Assembly: GCA_015520425.1 (NCBI GenBank)
Contig: WAQC01000071.1
Coordinates: forward strand, 1 to 14,095
DNA from: Candidatus Pelearchaeum sp.
GTDB taxonomy: Archaea > Thermoproteota > Nitrososphaeria_A > Caldarchaeales > Caldarchaeaceae
DNA length: 14,095 nucleotides
Direction: 5' to 3'
In this document: positions 1 to 6,672 of the stretch, one piece after another
How positions within the stretch are numbered: the stretch's first letter is position 1
How the letters are laid out: each line of letters opens with the position of its first letter
Program-made: the position numbers and the translations under genes
The notes under the pieces: generated by a model
Told to the model about the DNA's origin: nothing
What the model saw: the letters and a program-made list of their open reading frames with translations, nothing else
Databases searched by the model: none

Positions 1-2
1 GA

Positions 3-464
3 GTTAGGGTTGACGAGGAGGAGCAGCTAAAGCTTCCTGAAGAGGTGCATGAGGTTGAGCAGGCTGTAGAAGCCCAGCAGTTTGTTGCTGGCGAGGAGGG
101 TATCGCAGGGGAGAATGTGAGCGAAGCACGTGAGTTTAATCCCAGCGAGGAGCGTAAAGAGGAGGAGACACAAAGCCATGAGCAGCAAGCTCAGGTAGAG
201 GAGCAGAAGGATGGCGGGGAGAGTCAGCCCCAACAACAGGAACAGAAGATAGAAGAGAAGCAAGAGGGCGAGAAGAAACAAGAGCCTGAAGAGAGGACAG
301 CAGAACAACCACAGATTGAGGAGAAGTCCGAAACTGGTCAGGAGACTAATAGCGAGATGCAAGCCGCTGAGATTTATAGGAAGAGGATAAGCGAGCTACG
401 GCAGCTTCGTAGCCGCGTTAGGGAGCTTAGGCGACAACTCCTAGACTACTCTGTATCTGATTGA
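3..464 (+). CDS. Acidic Glu/Gln-rich protein, 5' partial
   Basis: The frame is open from the first bases of the window to a TGA at 462-464, so the gene probably begins upstream; a GTG at 45 is the first possible start inside the window. The visible part, about 153 residues, is dominated by Glu, Gln and Lys and should be largely disordered. The last 40 residues (from AAEIYRKRISELRQL onward) are rich in Arg, Leu and Glu with heptad-like spacing, suggesting a short coiled coil. I recognise no family. Its 3' end overlaps the 3' end of the convergent ATPase gene by 38 bases. Its composition resembles the Gln/Pro-rich part of the small protein at 2189-2737, and archaellum-associated ArlC/D/E proteins often mix coiled coils with disorder, so a motility role is possible but unproven. 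Confidence 0.55.
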   Translation, partial: VRVDEEEQLKLPEEVHEVEQAVEAQQFVAGEEGIAGENVSEAREFNPSEERKEEETQSHEQQAQVEEQKDGGESQPQQQEQKIEEKQEGEKKQEPEERTAEQPQIEEKSETGQETNSEMQAAEIYRKRISELRQLRSRVRELRRQLLDYSVSD

Positions 465-2214
465 GGTCAAACTCCCCGCTCTTCAGCATCTTCAGGAACT
501 CCTTGGCCCCTATCAGCTTACTCCTCTTAATCAGCTCAAAGACCTCGTAGTAGCCCGTTATACCAGCCTCGCCAGCTAGCCTGAGTATCTCAGCCCTATC
601 CTCAAGCTCTTCGTAAATCTTCTTAATCTGATTACGCGGAATGCCGCGCATAGCGGCTATCCTCTCCTCAAGCAAAGCACTACTCCCCACACCCTTAAAG
701 CTGAATGTATCCGTAACAGGGTCCCATGCAAACACTTCTATGTAGTTGAACCTCTTCTCAAAGGTGTCGTAGCCCAGTATCTCATATATCCCCAGGACGC
801 GTCTTACCAGCTTGCCCGTCTTTGGGTGGCGGACAGCGCTCTGTATTGTTATGGCGTTGAGGCTGTCTATGTATGTCTTGGGTATCTCAATTGGTGGTGA
901 TATTAGTCGCTGGATTAGCTTCTCCACACTACCCGCGTGGAAGGTTGCTATGGTTCCATGCCCAGTCTGCATGGCCTGGAAAGCTACGTTCCCCTCCCTA
1001 CCGCGTATCTCGCCCACGATGATGTAGTTAGGCCTCTGACGCAGCGCAGCCCTAAGAAGCTCAAAGAGGTCAATCTTACTACTCTCACCGCCCTCGCGGG
1101 TAACCTCCCTAACCCAGTTGGCGTGTGGGACGACAACCTCGGGCGTGTCCTCTATGCTCACTATCTTGTAGTAGAATGGTATGAAGGCTGTTACGGCTTT
1201 TAGAAGCGTCGTCTTGCCGCTGGCTGTTTCGCCGCAGAACCAGACGTTCATGTTGCTGTCAAAGAGAAGCCAGAGGTATGCCGCCATCTTGTAGTCAAGC
1301 GTATTAGCCTTGCAGAGCTGGACTATGCTCATGGGGATTGGTGTGAATTTTCTTATCGTGAGGTTTGGCCCCTTGAGGCTGACATCCTCGCTATACACTA
1401 TGTTTATTCTTGAGCCGTCTGGGAGAGCGCCGTCTATTATTGGCCTCCTCTGCGAGACTGGCCTGCCTATCCTCTCGCCAATCATCTCAACATAAGCCTT
1501 AAGACTCTCGGCGTCAAAGGTTACAGTCGTCTCGCAGCTCTCAAATATCTTATGCTCAACAAACACTGGCCCAGCTCCTGGGACGCTTATGTCCTCAACA
1601 TAGTTGTCCCGTACTATCGGCTCTATCGGCCCTATCCCCACCTTATCGCGGAGCAGGATATACTCAACCGCCTTAAACGTGTCTTTGTGCATTATGAGCT
1701 TGTCTCCGCTTACGATGAATGAGCCGAACTTCACGCCTTTGTTTGAGACCTTGATGACGCGGCGGAGGAGCTTCTTCAGGAGCTGCGCCTTCTCGTCAAG
1801 TGTTCTATAGTCCCATCTCTCGTCTATGCTCGCTGCCATAGCTGCTTCCACCGCCTTCATAATCTTCTTGCTCTTCTCAGGCGGTAGCATCGGCTCTACA
1901 GGCGAGTATAGGCGGCGCTCATTGCTCCCGCGAGATTTGACGTGTATGAACACCGACTCGCCAACCGAGTAGATTATGCTGTGTATCTGGCTCCAGAGAG
2001 CGCCTATATGCTTGTCCAAGTCCCCTGAGAGCTTCTCCACGTACAGCGTGCCCACTGGGGCGTTGTGCAGATACTCGTGGAGATGCCTGTTGTTATCTAT
2101 TGCGCGTCGTAGGTCTGCGTCCCCGAAGTTGTAGATGTCGCAGACCTTGGGGTTGTTGAGGCAGGACTCCACGCCCATCTTCTGCGCATTAGCGCAGCTC
2201 AACAATTCCCCCAC
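427..2214 (-). CDS. arlI: Archaellum motor/assembly ATPase ArlI (FlaI)
   Basis: Member of the type II/IV secretion ATPase superfamily. In archaella this cytoplasmic hexamer powers both filament assembly and rotation, working with ArlH and the membrane platform ArlJ. The Walker A motif GETASGKTT is at residues 328-336 (Lys334), followed by an Asp box region (SIEDTPEVVV), a Walker B/Glu region VGEIRGREG (Glu402) and a His box region (GHGTIATFHAG). Length is 595 residues, somewhat longer than the roughly 500-550 usual for ArlI. A type IV pilus ATPase is the alternative, but the adjacent archaellin and che genes favour ArlI. The GTG at 2214 overlaps the upstream gene by 26 bases and has no good RBS before it. 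A TTG at 2205 sits about 8 bases after a GGTGG and may be the true start. ArlH and ArlJ are not adjacent. Confidence 0.9.
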   Translation of the reverse strand: MGELLSCANAQKMGVESCLNNPKVCDIYNFGDADLRRAIDNNRHLHEYLHNAPVGTLYVEKLSGDLDKHIGALWSQIHSIIYSVGESVFIHVKSRGSNERRLYSPVEPMLPPEKSKKIMKAVEAAMAASIDERWDYRTLDEKAQLLKKLLRRVIKVSNKGVKFGSFIVSGDKLIMHKDTFKAVEYILLRDKVGIGPIEPIVRDNYVEDISVPGAGPVFVEHKIFESCETTVTFDAESLKAYVEMIGERIGRPVSQRRPIIDGALPDGSRINIVYSEDVSLKGPNLTIRKFTPIPMSIVQLCKANTLDYKMAAYLWLLFDSNMNVWFCGETASGKTTLLKAVTAFIPFYYKIVSIEDTPEVVVPHANWVREVTREGGESSKIDLFELLRAALRQRPNYIIVGEIRGREGNVAFQAMQTGHGTIATFHAGSVEKLIQRLISPPIEIPKTYIDSLNAITIQSAVRHPKTGKLVRRVLGIYEILGYDTFEKRFNYIEVFAWDPVTDTFSFKGVGSSALLEERIAAMRGIPRNQIKKIYEELEDRAEILRLAGEAGITGYYEVFELIKRSKLIGAKEFLKMLKSGEFDLNQIQSSLGVVA

Positions 2215-2737
2215 CTGTCTGGGAGAGGGCTTCTATGAGCCTGACAAGGAGGAGCAACTCAGGGTCTCCTGGGTTGCGCTCATACTTCCTTATGACGAGT
2301 AGGAGTATCTCGTGCCACATCGTCCTATCCACAGCTATCCCCTCCTTATCGGGCATGGTTCGTAGGGCTGCCGATAGTTTGTTGAACGAGGCGGCGCTCA
2401 GCCAGCCCATATTTCTGAAAGTGGAGAGCATGTCAAGCGCGGCTTTTGAGCCTATTATGCTTGTCATGAATCCAGCAAGTATGAGCGTGTTAAGGGGCTC
2501 AAAGTTTATACCCCCTACTGGGCTGTGTGTCTCTGGGAGAGGCTCCTCGTCGCAGTCAGGCCTAGCCATGATGGGGGGAGATGGCTGCTGTTGTGGCTGC
2601 TGAGGCTGTTCCTGAGCCTGCTCCTGTTGAATCTCCACGCTGGGAGGTGGCTGCTGCGCGGCTAGACTCTCCAGCCGCTTAACGCCGATACGAACCGCCT
2701 CAATAAGCTCCTTATCAGGCTCTTCTTCCTCTCCCAT
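2189..2737 (-). CDS. Small Gln/Pro-rich protein with possible ArlD/E-like module
   Basis: This 182-residue soluble protein has an acidic N-terminus, a Gln/Pro-rich linker at about residues 29-56, and a compact helical part from residue 79. The segment around residues 83-125 (LNTLILAGF, then FRNMGWLSAASFNKL) resembles the archaeal FlaD/E domain pattern, in which a hydrophobic helix is followed by a conserved G-W-I/L-S turn and a final helix. In archaella, ArlC/D/E form the cytoplasmic switch/ring region that receives the CheY signal. The gene lies directly upstream of arlI and overlaps it by 26 bases, so the two are co-transcribed. The ArlD/E assignment rests on a short pattern seen by eye and is tentative. 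The ATG at 2737 lies close behind a TATA-like box, giving a short leader. Confidence 0.6.
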   Translation of the reverse strand: MGEEEEPDKELIEAVRIGVKRLESLAAQQPPPSVEIQQEQAQEQPQQPQQQPSPPIMARPDCDEEPLPETHSPVGGINFEPLNTLILAGFMTSIIGSKAALDMLSTFRNMGWLSAASFNKLSAALRTMPDKEGIAVDRTMWHEILLLVIRKYERNPGDPELLLLVRLIEALSQTGGGIVELR

Positions 2738-2771
2738 ATTACATCAACACAACTATCAAACAAGCAGCCTT

Positions 2772-2781
2772 GTTTATAGTT
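2772..2781 (-). promoter_or_regulatory. TATA-like box for the small protein-arlI operon
   Basis: Read on the minus strand this is AACTATAAAC, preceded by CC that with the first A bases gives a plausible BRE (CCAAAC). Its centre is about 40 bases from the ATG at 2737, which predicts a transcription start near 2751 and a leader of about 14 bases. That fits the absence of a strong RBS in front of this gene. Confidence 0.45.
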
Positions 2782-2827
2782 TGGAGTTAAACCCAGTGAA
2801 TAACTCAGTGTTCGTCTAGGCAGTTTC

Positions 2828-2835
2828 TCTAAAAT
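2828..2835 (+). promoter_or_regulatory. Weak TATA-like box for the chemotaxis operon
   Basis: TCTAAAAT lies in the A/T-rich part of the divergent gap. A start about 25-28 bases downstream would fall near 2857 and give a leader of roughly 85 bases before the receptor gene. No clear BRE is visible, and the TTTATA at 2773-2778 is an alternative. The rest of the 2738-2942 gap shows no other gene except the short reading frame at 2871. Confidence 0.25.
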
Positions 2836-2870
2836 CAATTAGCATCTCGCATTTCTAACAACATACGGTG

Positions 2871-2933
2871 ATGGAGATGAACGTGATACCTGGTTGGATT
2901 GAATCACTTCACTATGCTGGTACTGGGAGGTGA
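2871..2933 (+). other. Possible 20-codon leader reading frame
   Basis: An ATG preceded by GGTG opens a 20-codon frame ending at the TGA at 2931-2933, inside the receptor's GGAGGTGA ribosome binding site. The frame is the same as that of the downstream receptor. It could be a translated leader coupled to receptor synthesis or a chance ORF. Nothing in the peptide sequence identifies a function. Confidence 0.2.
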
Positions 2934-2942
2934 GGCTATGGC

Positions 2943-4721
2943 ATGATACGGCGGATAAAGTCTAGGATAATCTGGAAGATAAGCGTGCTGGTGGCGGTGC
3001 AGATAGCGATATTAGTAGTGGGAGCAGCTTACATGGCCTACCTCCAGTCGGAAGGCCAGCAGCTAGGCAACTCCGTCAATATGGCGGGAAAAACCAGATT
3101 TCTCACAGCCAACCTTCTAAGAGTGCTAGAAGAATACACCACAGGTGAAGCCAGCGAAGAAGAAGTGAATCAAGCCATGAAACAGCTGGAAGACACGCTG
3201 CATATAGTGAAAACTGGAGGAGTGGTCCCAGGGACGGAGATAACGTTAGACCCATTGCCAGAAGATTTAATCGGCTTATGGGAGGACGCGGAGAAGAAAT
3301 GGAAGACTCTACAGGAAGCTATAGATGTTGTGCGCGAGAAGGTTGCTAGGGGAGATTTTGAAAGCATAGAGAGGGAGGACGACGCGAAGTTGGAAGAATT
3401 GACATTCGCGCTCGTAGATGCTGAGAACAAACTTACAAACATGCTAGGCCGTTATGTGAAGCAAATATCAGGCGAGCTGATGACCCTCCAGGTTATAGTC
3501 GGCGGAGTTAATGCGGGTGTTCTGCTGCTCATATTATACTTCATCGCTAGGATGCTACGCCCCATAGGCGCCCTCCAGCAGACCGCAGCGGTAATCAGCA
3601 GCGGAGACCTTACAAAGGATGTTGAGGTGAAGAGCTCTGACGAGATAGGCAGGCTCGCTTCCGCTTTCAGCGAGATGAGCAAAGGGTTGCGTAATATTGT
3701 TGGCCAGAGCAGGGCTATAGCTTCTGATATAGCCTCCGCAACACAACAGACAGCGGCTTCTATAGAGCAGGTGAATAGCTCGGTTCAGCAGCTAACATCC
3801 ACGATACAGCAGATAGCTAATGGCTCGCAGACGCAGTCGCAGGAGCTGGAGAAGACCAACAGGGTTATTGAGCGGCTTAACACCACGATGAAGGAGCTTG
3901 CCGAGAGAGCTCAGAGCGCAGCGGAGCACTCAGCCAACGTTGGCAGGATTTCGGAGCAGGGTGGCAGAGCAGCATCCCAAGCTGCTGAGAAGATGTCCAA
4001 CATAATCAGGGTGGCAAGCGAATCCAGCGAGATGGTCAAAAGACTAGCCGAGAGAACCAGCCAGATAACCACAGCGCTGGACGTCATACGCAAGATAGCA
4101 GACCAGACAAACCTCTTAGCTCTTAACGCTGCTATTGAGGCTGCCCGCGCAGGCGAGGCAGGAAGAGGCTTCGCGGTGGTAGCTGACGAGGTTAGGAGAC
4201 TTGCAGAAGGCTCGGCCAAGGCGTCTGAAGAGATAGCTGCGATAATCAAGCAGGTTCAGGAGGAGGCCGACTTAACGGTAAAGAGCATAGAGACGGCCTC
4301 AAAAGAGATAACCGAGGGTAGGGAAGTTATAGACGAGGCCCTAAAATCGCTCAAGGATGTTGCCGAGAGGATTCAGGTGGTTGCTTCCAATGCTGAGGAG
4401 ATTTCAGAAAGTATTCAGCAGCAGGCACAGGCTGTTGAGGAGCTGGCCAAGTCTGCTTCCGAGATAGCTGCTGTAGCTGAGGAGAACGCCGCAGCGACGG
4501 AGCAGGCTTCATCTGCGGCTGAGGAGCTTACAGCGAGCATGGAGCAGATTAGCGGCGCCGCACAGCACCTCGCTGAGATGGCGCAGAACCTACAGCACAC
4601 AATAGCGAGGTTCAAGCTCCCAGACAGGCTTGAGGAAGTCAAGGAAACACAAGCACCACCCAAGCCAGCCGAAGAAAAAGAAACACCACAACCACAGCCA
4701 GTACTTGAAGTGGCGAGGTGA
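2943..4721 (+). CDS. Methyl-accepting chemotaxis receptor (transmembrane MCP)
   Basis: Membrane chemoreceptor of 592 residues that senses an external or membrane-near signal and controls CheA through CheW. TM1 is at about residues 13-35. An outside helical domain follows (about 36-180), whose start GNSVNMAGKTRFL recalls the N-terminal helix of PilJ/NarX-type sensor domains. TM2 is at about 184-202, then a HAMP segment to about 255 and a long coiled-coil signalling domain. The highly conserved hairpin tip spans about 382-424 (IRKIADQTNLLALNAAIEAA and AGRGFAVVADEVRRLAEGS). The tail from about 560 is Pro/Glu-rich and has no NWETF-like CheR docking motif. A GGAGG lies at 2926-2930, 12 bases before this ATG; a nearer ATG at 2938 reads only Met-Ala-stop. 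First gene of the che operon. The ligand is unknown. Confidence 0.95.
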   Translation: MIRRIKSRIIWKISVLVAVQIAILVVGAAYMAYLQSEGQQLGNSVNMAGKTRFLTANLLRVLEEYTTGEASEEEVNQAMKQLEDTLHIVKTGGVVPGTEITLDPLPEDLIGLWEDAEKKWKTLQEAIDVVREKVARGDFESIEREDDAKLEELTFALVDAENKLTNMLGRYVKQISGELMTLQVIVGGVNAGVLLLILYFIARMLRPIGALQQTAAVISSGDLTKDVEVKSSDEIGRLASAFSEMSKGLRNIVGQSRAIASDIASATQQTAASIEQVNSSVQQLTSTIQQIANGSQTQSQELEKTNRVIERLNTTMKELAERAQSAAEHSANVGRISEQGGRAASQAAEKMSNIIRVASESSEMVKRLAERTSQITTALDVIRKIADQTNLLALNAAIEAARAGEAGRGFAVVADEVRRLAEGSAKASEEIAAIIKQVQEEADLTVKSIETASKEITEGREVIDEALKSLKDVAERIQVVASNAEEISESIQQQAQAVEELAKSASEIAAVAEENAAATEQASSAAEELTASMEQISGAAQHLAEMAQNLQHTIARFKLPDRLEEVKETQAPPKPAEEKETPQPQPVLEVAR

Positions 4722-4726
4722 GCGGA

Positions 4727-5230
4727 ATGACATTAAACGATAACGGCTCACTGGCGGGAGACACCCTCCAAGTAGTGGTCTTCAGCCTTGTTGATGACGA
4801 GACTAATAGACGCGAGGACTACGCGGTTGAGATAGAGCAGGTGCAGGAGATTAGAGCGCTGGAGAGCATAACACGCGTCCCCAACGCACCAAGCCATGTT
4901 CGGGGGATAATGAACCTACGCGGAAAGATAATCTCCGTCATAGACCTGAAGAAGAAGCTGGACTTCCCCACAAACGGCGAGATAAACGGGAAATCGCGGA
5001 TACTCGTGGCTGAGGTGGGCAACTCGCTCATAGGGCTGCTAGTTGACGAGGTTGACCAAGTAATGCGCATATCCACGCGAAACGTGGAGACAAACGCTGC
5101 AGGCGGCCTTGAGAACGTGCAATACGTCAAAGGCGTGGCAAAGGCTCATAATAAGCTGATAGTCCTCCTAGACATACCCAAACTCCTCAACAACGACGAC
5201 ATGCAACACAGAGCCAAGGGGAGGAAGTGA
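4727..5230 (+). CDS. cheW: Chemotaxis adaptor CheW
   Basis: Cytoplasmic scaffold that links the receptor tip to the P5 domain of CheA. The family pattern is clear over the whole length: YAVEIEQVQEI, VPNAPSHVRGIMNLRGKI, SVIDLKKKL and LIGLLVDEVDQVMRI. At 167 residues it is of normal size. I chose the ATG at 4727 because GAGGTGA at 4715-4721 ends 5 bases upstream, matching the spacing used at other genes of this operon. The GTG at 4718 is in frame but lies inside that RBS and would add only three residues. It follows the receptor with at most a 4-base overlap, so translation is probably coupled. Confidence 0.95.
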   Translation: MTLNDNGSLAGDTLQVVVFSLVDDETNRREDYAVEIEQVQEIRALESITRVPNAPSHVRGIMNLRGKIISVIDLKKKLDFPTNGEINGKSRILVAEVGNSLIGLLVDEVDQVMRISTRNVETNAAGGLENVQYVKGVAKAHNKLIVLLDIPKLLNNDDMQHRAKGRK

Positions 5231-5238
5231 GGCAAGCG

Positions 5239-5613
5239 ATGGCCAACTCCGTGAAAGTACTCGTTGTAGATGACGCGGCATTCATGAGAACAGTCCTAAA
5301 ACAGATACTAATCTCAAACGGTTTCTCACAGGTTTACGAGGCCAAAGACGGCGCAGAGGCGGTGGAGCAGTACAAGAAGGTAAAGCCCGACATCGTAACC
5401 ATGGATATAGTGATGCCAGGGATGGATGGAATCCAAGCAACCAAAGCGATATTGCAGATAGACCCGCGGGCAAGGATAGTCATGGTTACATCAGTTGAGC
5501 AGAAGCATGTCGTTGAGGAGGCCATCCAGCTCGGCGCTAAGGGCTATGTCGTCAAGCCCTTTGACGCCTCAACAGTAGTTGAAGCTCTGAATAAGGTTCT
5601 CAAGTCTAGCTGA
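5239..5613 (+). CDS. cheY: Chemotaxis response regulator CheY
   Basis: Single receiver domain of 124 residues, with no output domain. CheA-P donates phosphate to Asp56 (MDIVMPGMDG). The acidic pair Asp11-Asp12 (VLVVDDAAFMR), Thr84 (MVTSVEQ) and Lys106 (VVKPFD) complete the switch residues, so the domain should be fully functional. In archaea CheY-P reaches the motor through CheF and ArlC/D/E rather than through FliM. The ATG at 5239 is preferred because the product then begins just before strand beta1 and GAGG at 5229-5232 is 6 bases upstream. A GTG at 5227 overlapping the cheW stop would add four residues. Confidence 0.95.
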   Translation: MANSVKVLVVDDAAFMRTVLKQILISNGFSQVYEAKDGAEAVEQYKKVKPDIVTMDIVMPGMDGIQATKAILQIDPRARIVMVTSVEQKHVVEEAIQLGAKGYVVKPFDASTVVEALNKVLKSS

Positions 5614-5631
5614 AGGCTTCGGGGAGAGGAT

Positions 5632-6672
5632 ATGGATAGGGTTAGGGTTATGGTGGTAAATGACTCTCCATACATGCGGAAACTCCTCTCAGACATAATC
5701 GCTGGCAACGACGGCTTTGAGGTATGCGAGACAGCGGCAGACGGCGCAGAGGCGTTGCGCAAGCTACGTCTAAACAAGCCAGACGTGGTGCTTCTTGACC
5801 TAGAGATGCCCAACATGGATGGACTGAGCTTCATAGAGCAAGCCATGAAGACAAGCCCTGTGCCGATAATCGTCGTAAGCGGCTATGGCCAGCGGGGAGC
5901 GCAGGTAGTGTTAGACGCTCTAGAAAGCGGGGCGGTTGACTTTGTATCACTTCCCGACGAGCCTAGCAAGATGAAAGAACTCGCCTCAAACCTAACGCTG
6001 AAAATACGACTAGCATCCAAAACCAACATACAGAACTTCACGGCGCAGAAGGTATCTAACGCGAAGCCACAGGCCAAGCGTAGCCCACCAGAGAACGGCG
6101 CGGCAAACAAGGTGGTGGTTATAGGAGGCTCTACGGGAAGCCCGCGCATAATCAGCAAGATTATGTCAGAGCTACCTGAAGACCTGCCGGCTGGCGTTCT
6201 AATCGTCCAGCACATGCCCAACACATTCACCTCAAGCTTCGCCCAGAGGCTTAACTCGGTAAGCGGCCTAACGGTAAAAGAAGCAAACGACGGCGACGTG
6301 ATAAAAAGCGGAACGGCCCTCCTAGCACCTGGAGACTACCACATGGTAGTTAAGCCAAACCGAAGAGTTGAACTCAATAAAGGCCCACGCAGATTCGGAG
6401 TTAGACCATCAGTGAATGTATCTATGATCTCAGCCTCGGAGGTCTACGGCCCTGCTACGGTTGGTGTTCTGCTCTCAGGCATGGGGCATGACGGGGCTTT
6501 TGGCATGAAGATGATTAAGAAACGCGGGGGCTACACGATAGCTCAAGACGCAGCTACCTCTGTGGTCTTCGGCATGGCTAAGGCAGCATACGAGATGCAC
6601 GCAGTGGATAAGCTCCTCCCCGTTGATGAGATTCCTGAAGAGATTGTTAGGGCGGTGAGGCGCGGTGTCTGA
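5632..6672 (+). CDS. cheB: Receptor methylesterase/deamidase CheB
   Basis: This 346-residue protein has an N-terminal receiver (about 1-120), a linker, and a C-terminal methylesterase domain (about 155-345) that removes methyl groups from receptor glutamates. The catalytic Ser167 (GGSTG), His194 (VQHMP) and Asp287 (GMGHDG) are all present, so the enzyme domain looks intact. The receiver keeps the phosphorylation site Asp56 (LLDLEMPNMDG) but has Asn10-Asp11 instead of the usual acidic pair. It also has Leu107 (FVSLP) where the invariant Lys-Pro is expected. Control by phosphorylation may therefore be altered or lost. The ATG at 5632 follows GGGGAGAGGA. It lies 18 bases after cheY and overlaps cheA by 8 bases. 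Confidence 0.95.
   Translation: MDRVRVMVVNDSPYMRKLLSDIIAGNDGFEVCETAADGAEALRKLRLNKPDVVLLDLEMPNMDGLSFIEQAMKTSPVPIIVVSGYGQRGAQVVLDALESGAVDFVSLPDEPSKMKELASNLTLKIRLASKTNIQNFTAQKVSNAKPQAKRSPPENGAANKVVVIGGSTGSPRIISKIMSELPEDLPAGVLIVQHMPNTFTSSFAQRLNSVSGLTVKEANDGDVIKSGTALLAPGDYHMVVKPNRRVELNKGPRRFGVRPSVNVSMISASEVYGPATVGVLLSGMGHDGAFGMKMIKKRGGYTIAQDAATSVVFGMAKAAYEMHAVDKLLPVDEIPEEIVRAVRRGV

Noticed and set aside
27..362. Leucine-rich, membrane-like reading frame on the minus strand, briefly considered as an ArlJ fragment.
   Set aside because: It is the antisense of Glu/Gln codons of the + strand protein, lacks ArlJ features and is far too short.
3911..4249. Minus-strand open frame inside the receptor gene.
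   Set aside because: It mirrors the Ala/Glu/Ser-rich signalling domain, whose + strand translation is unmistakable.
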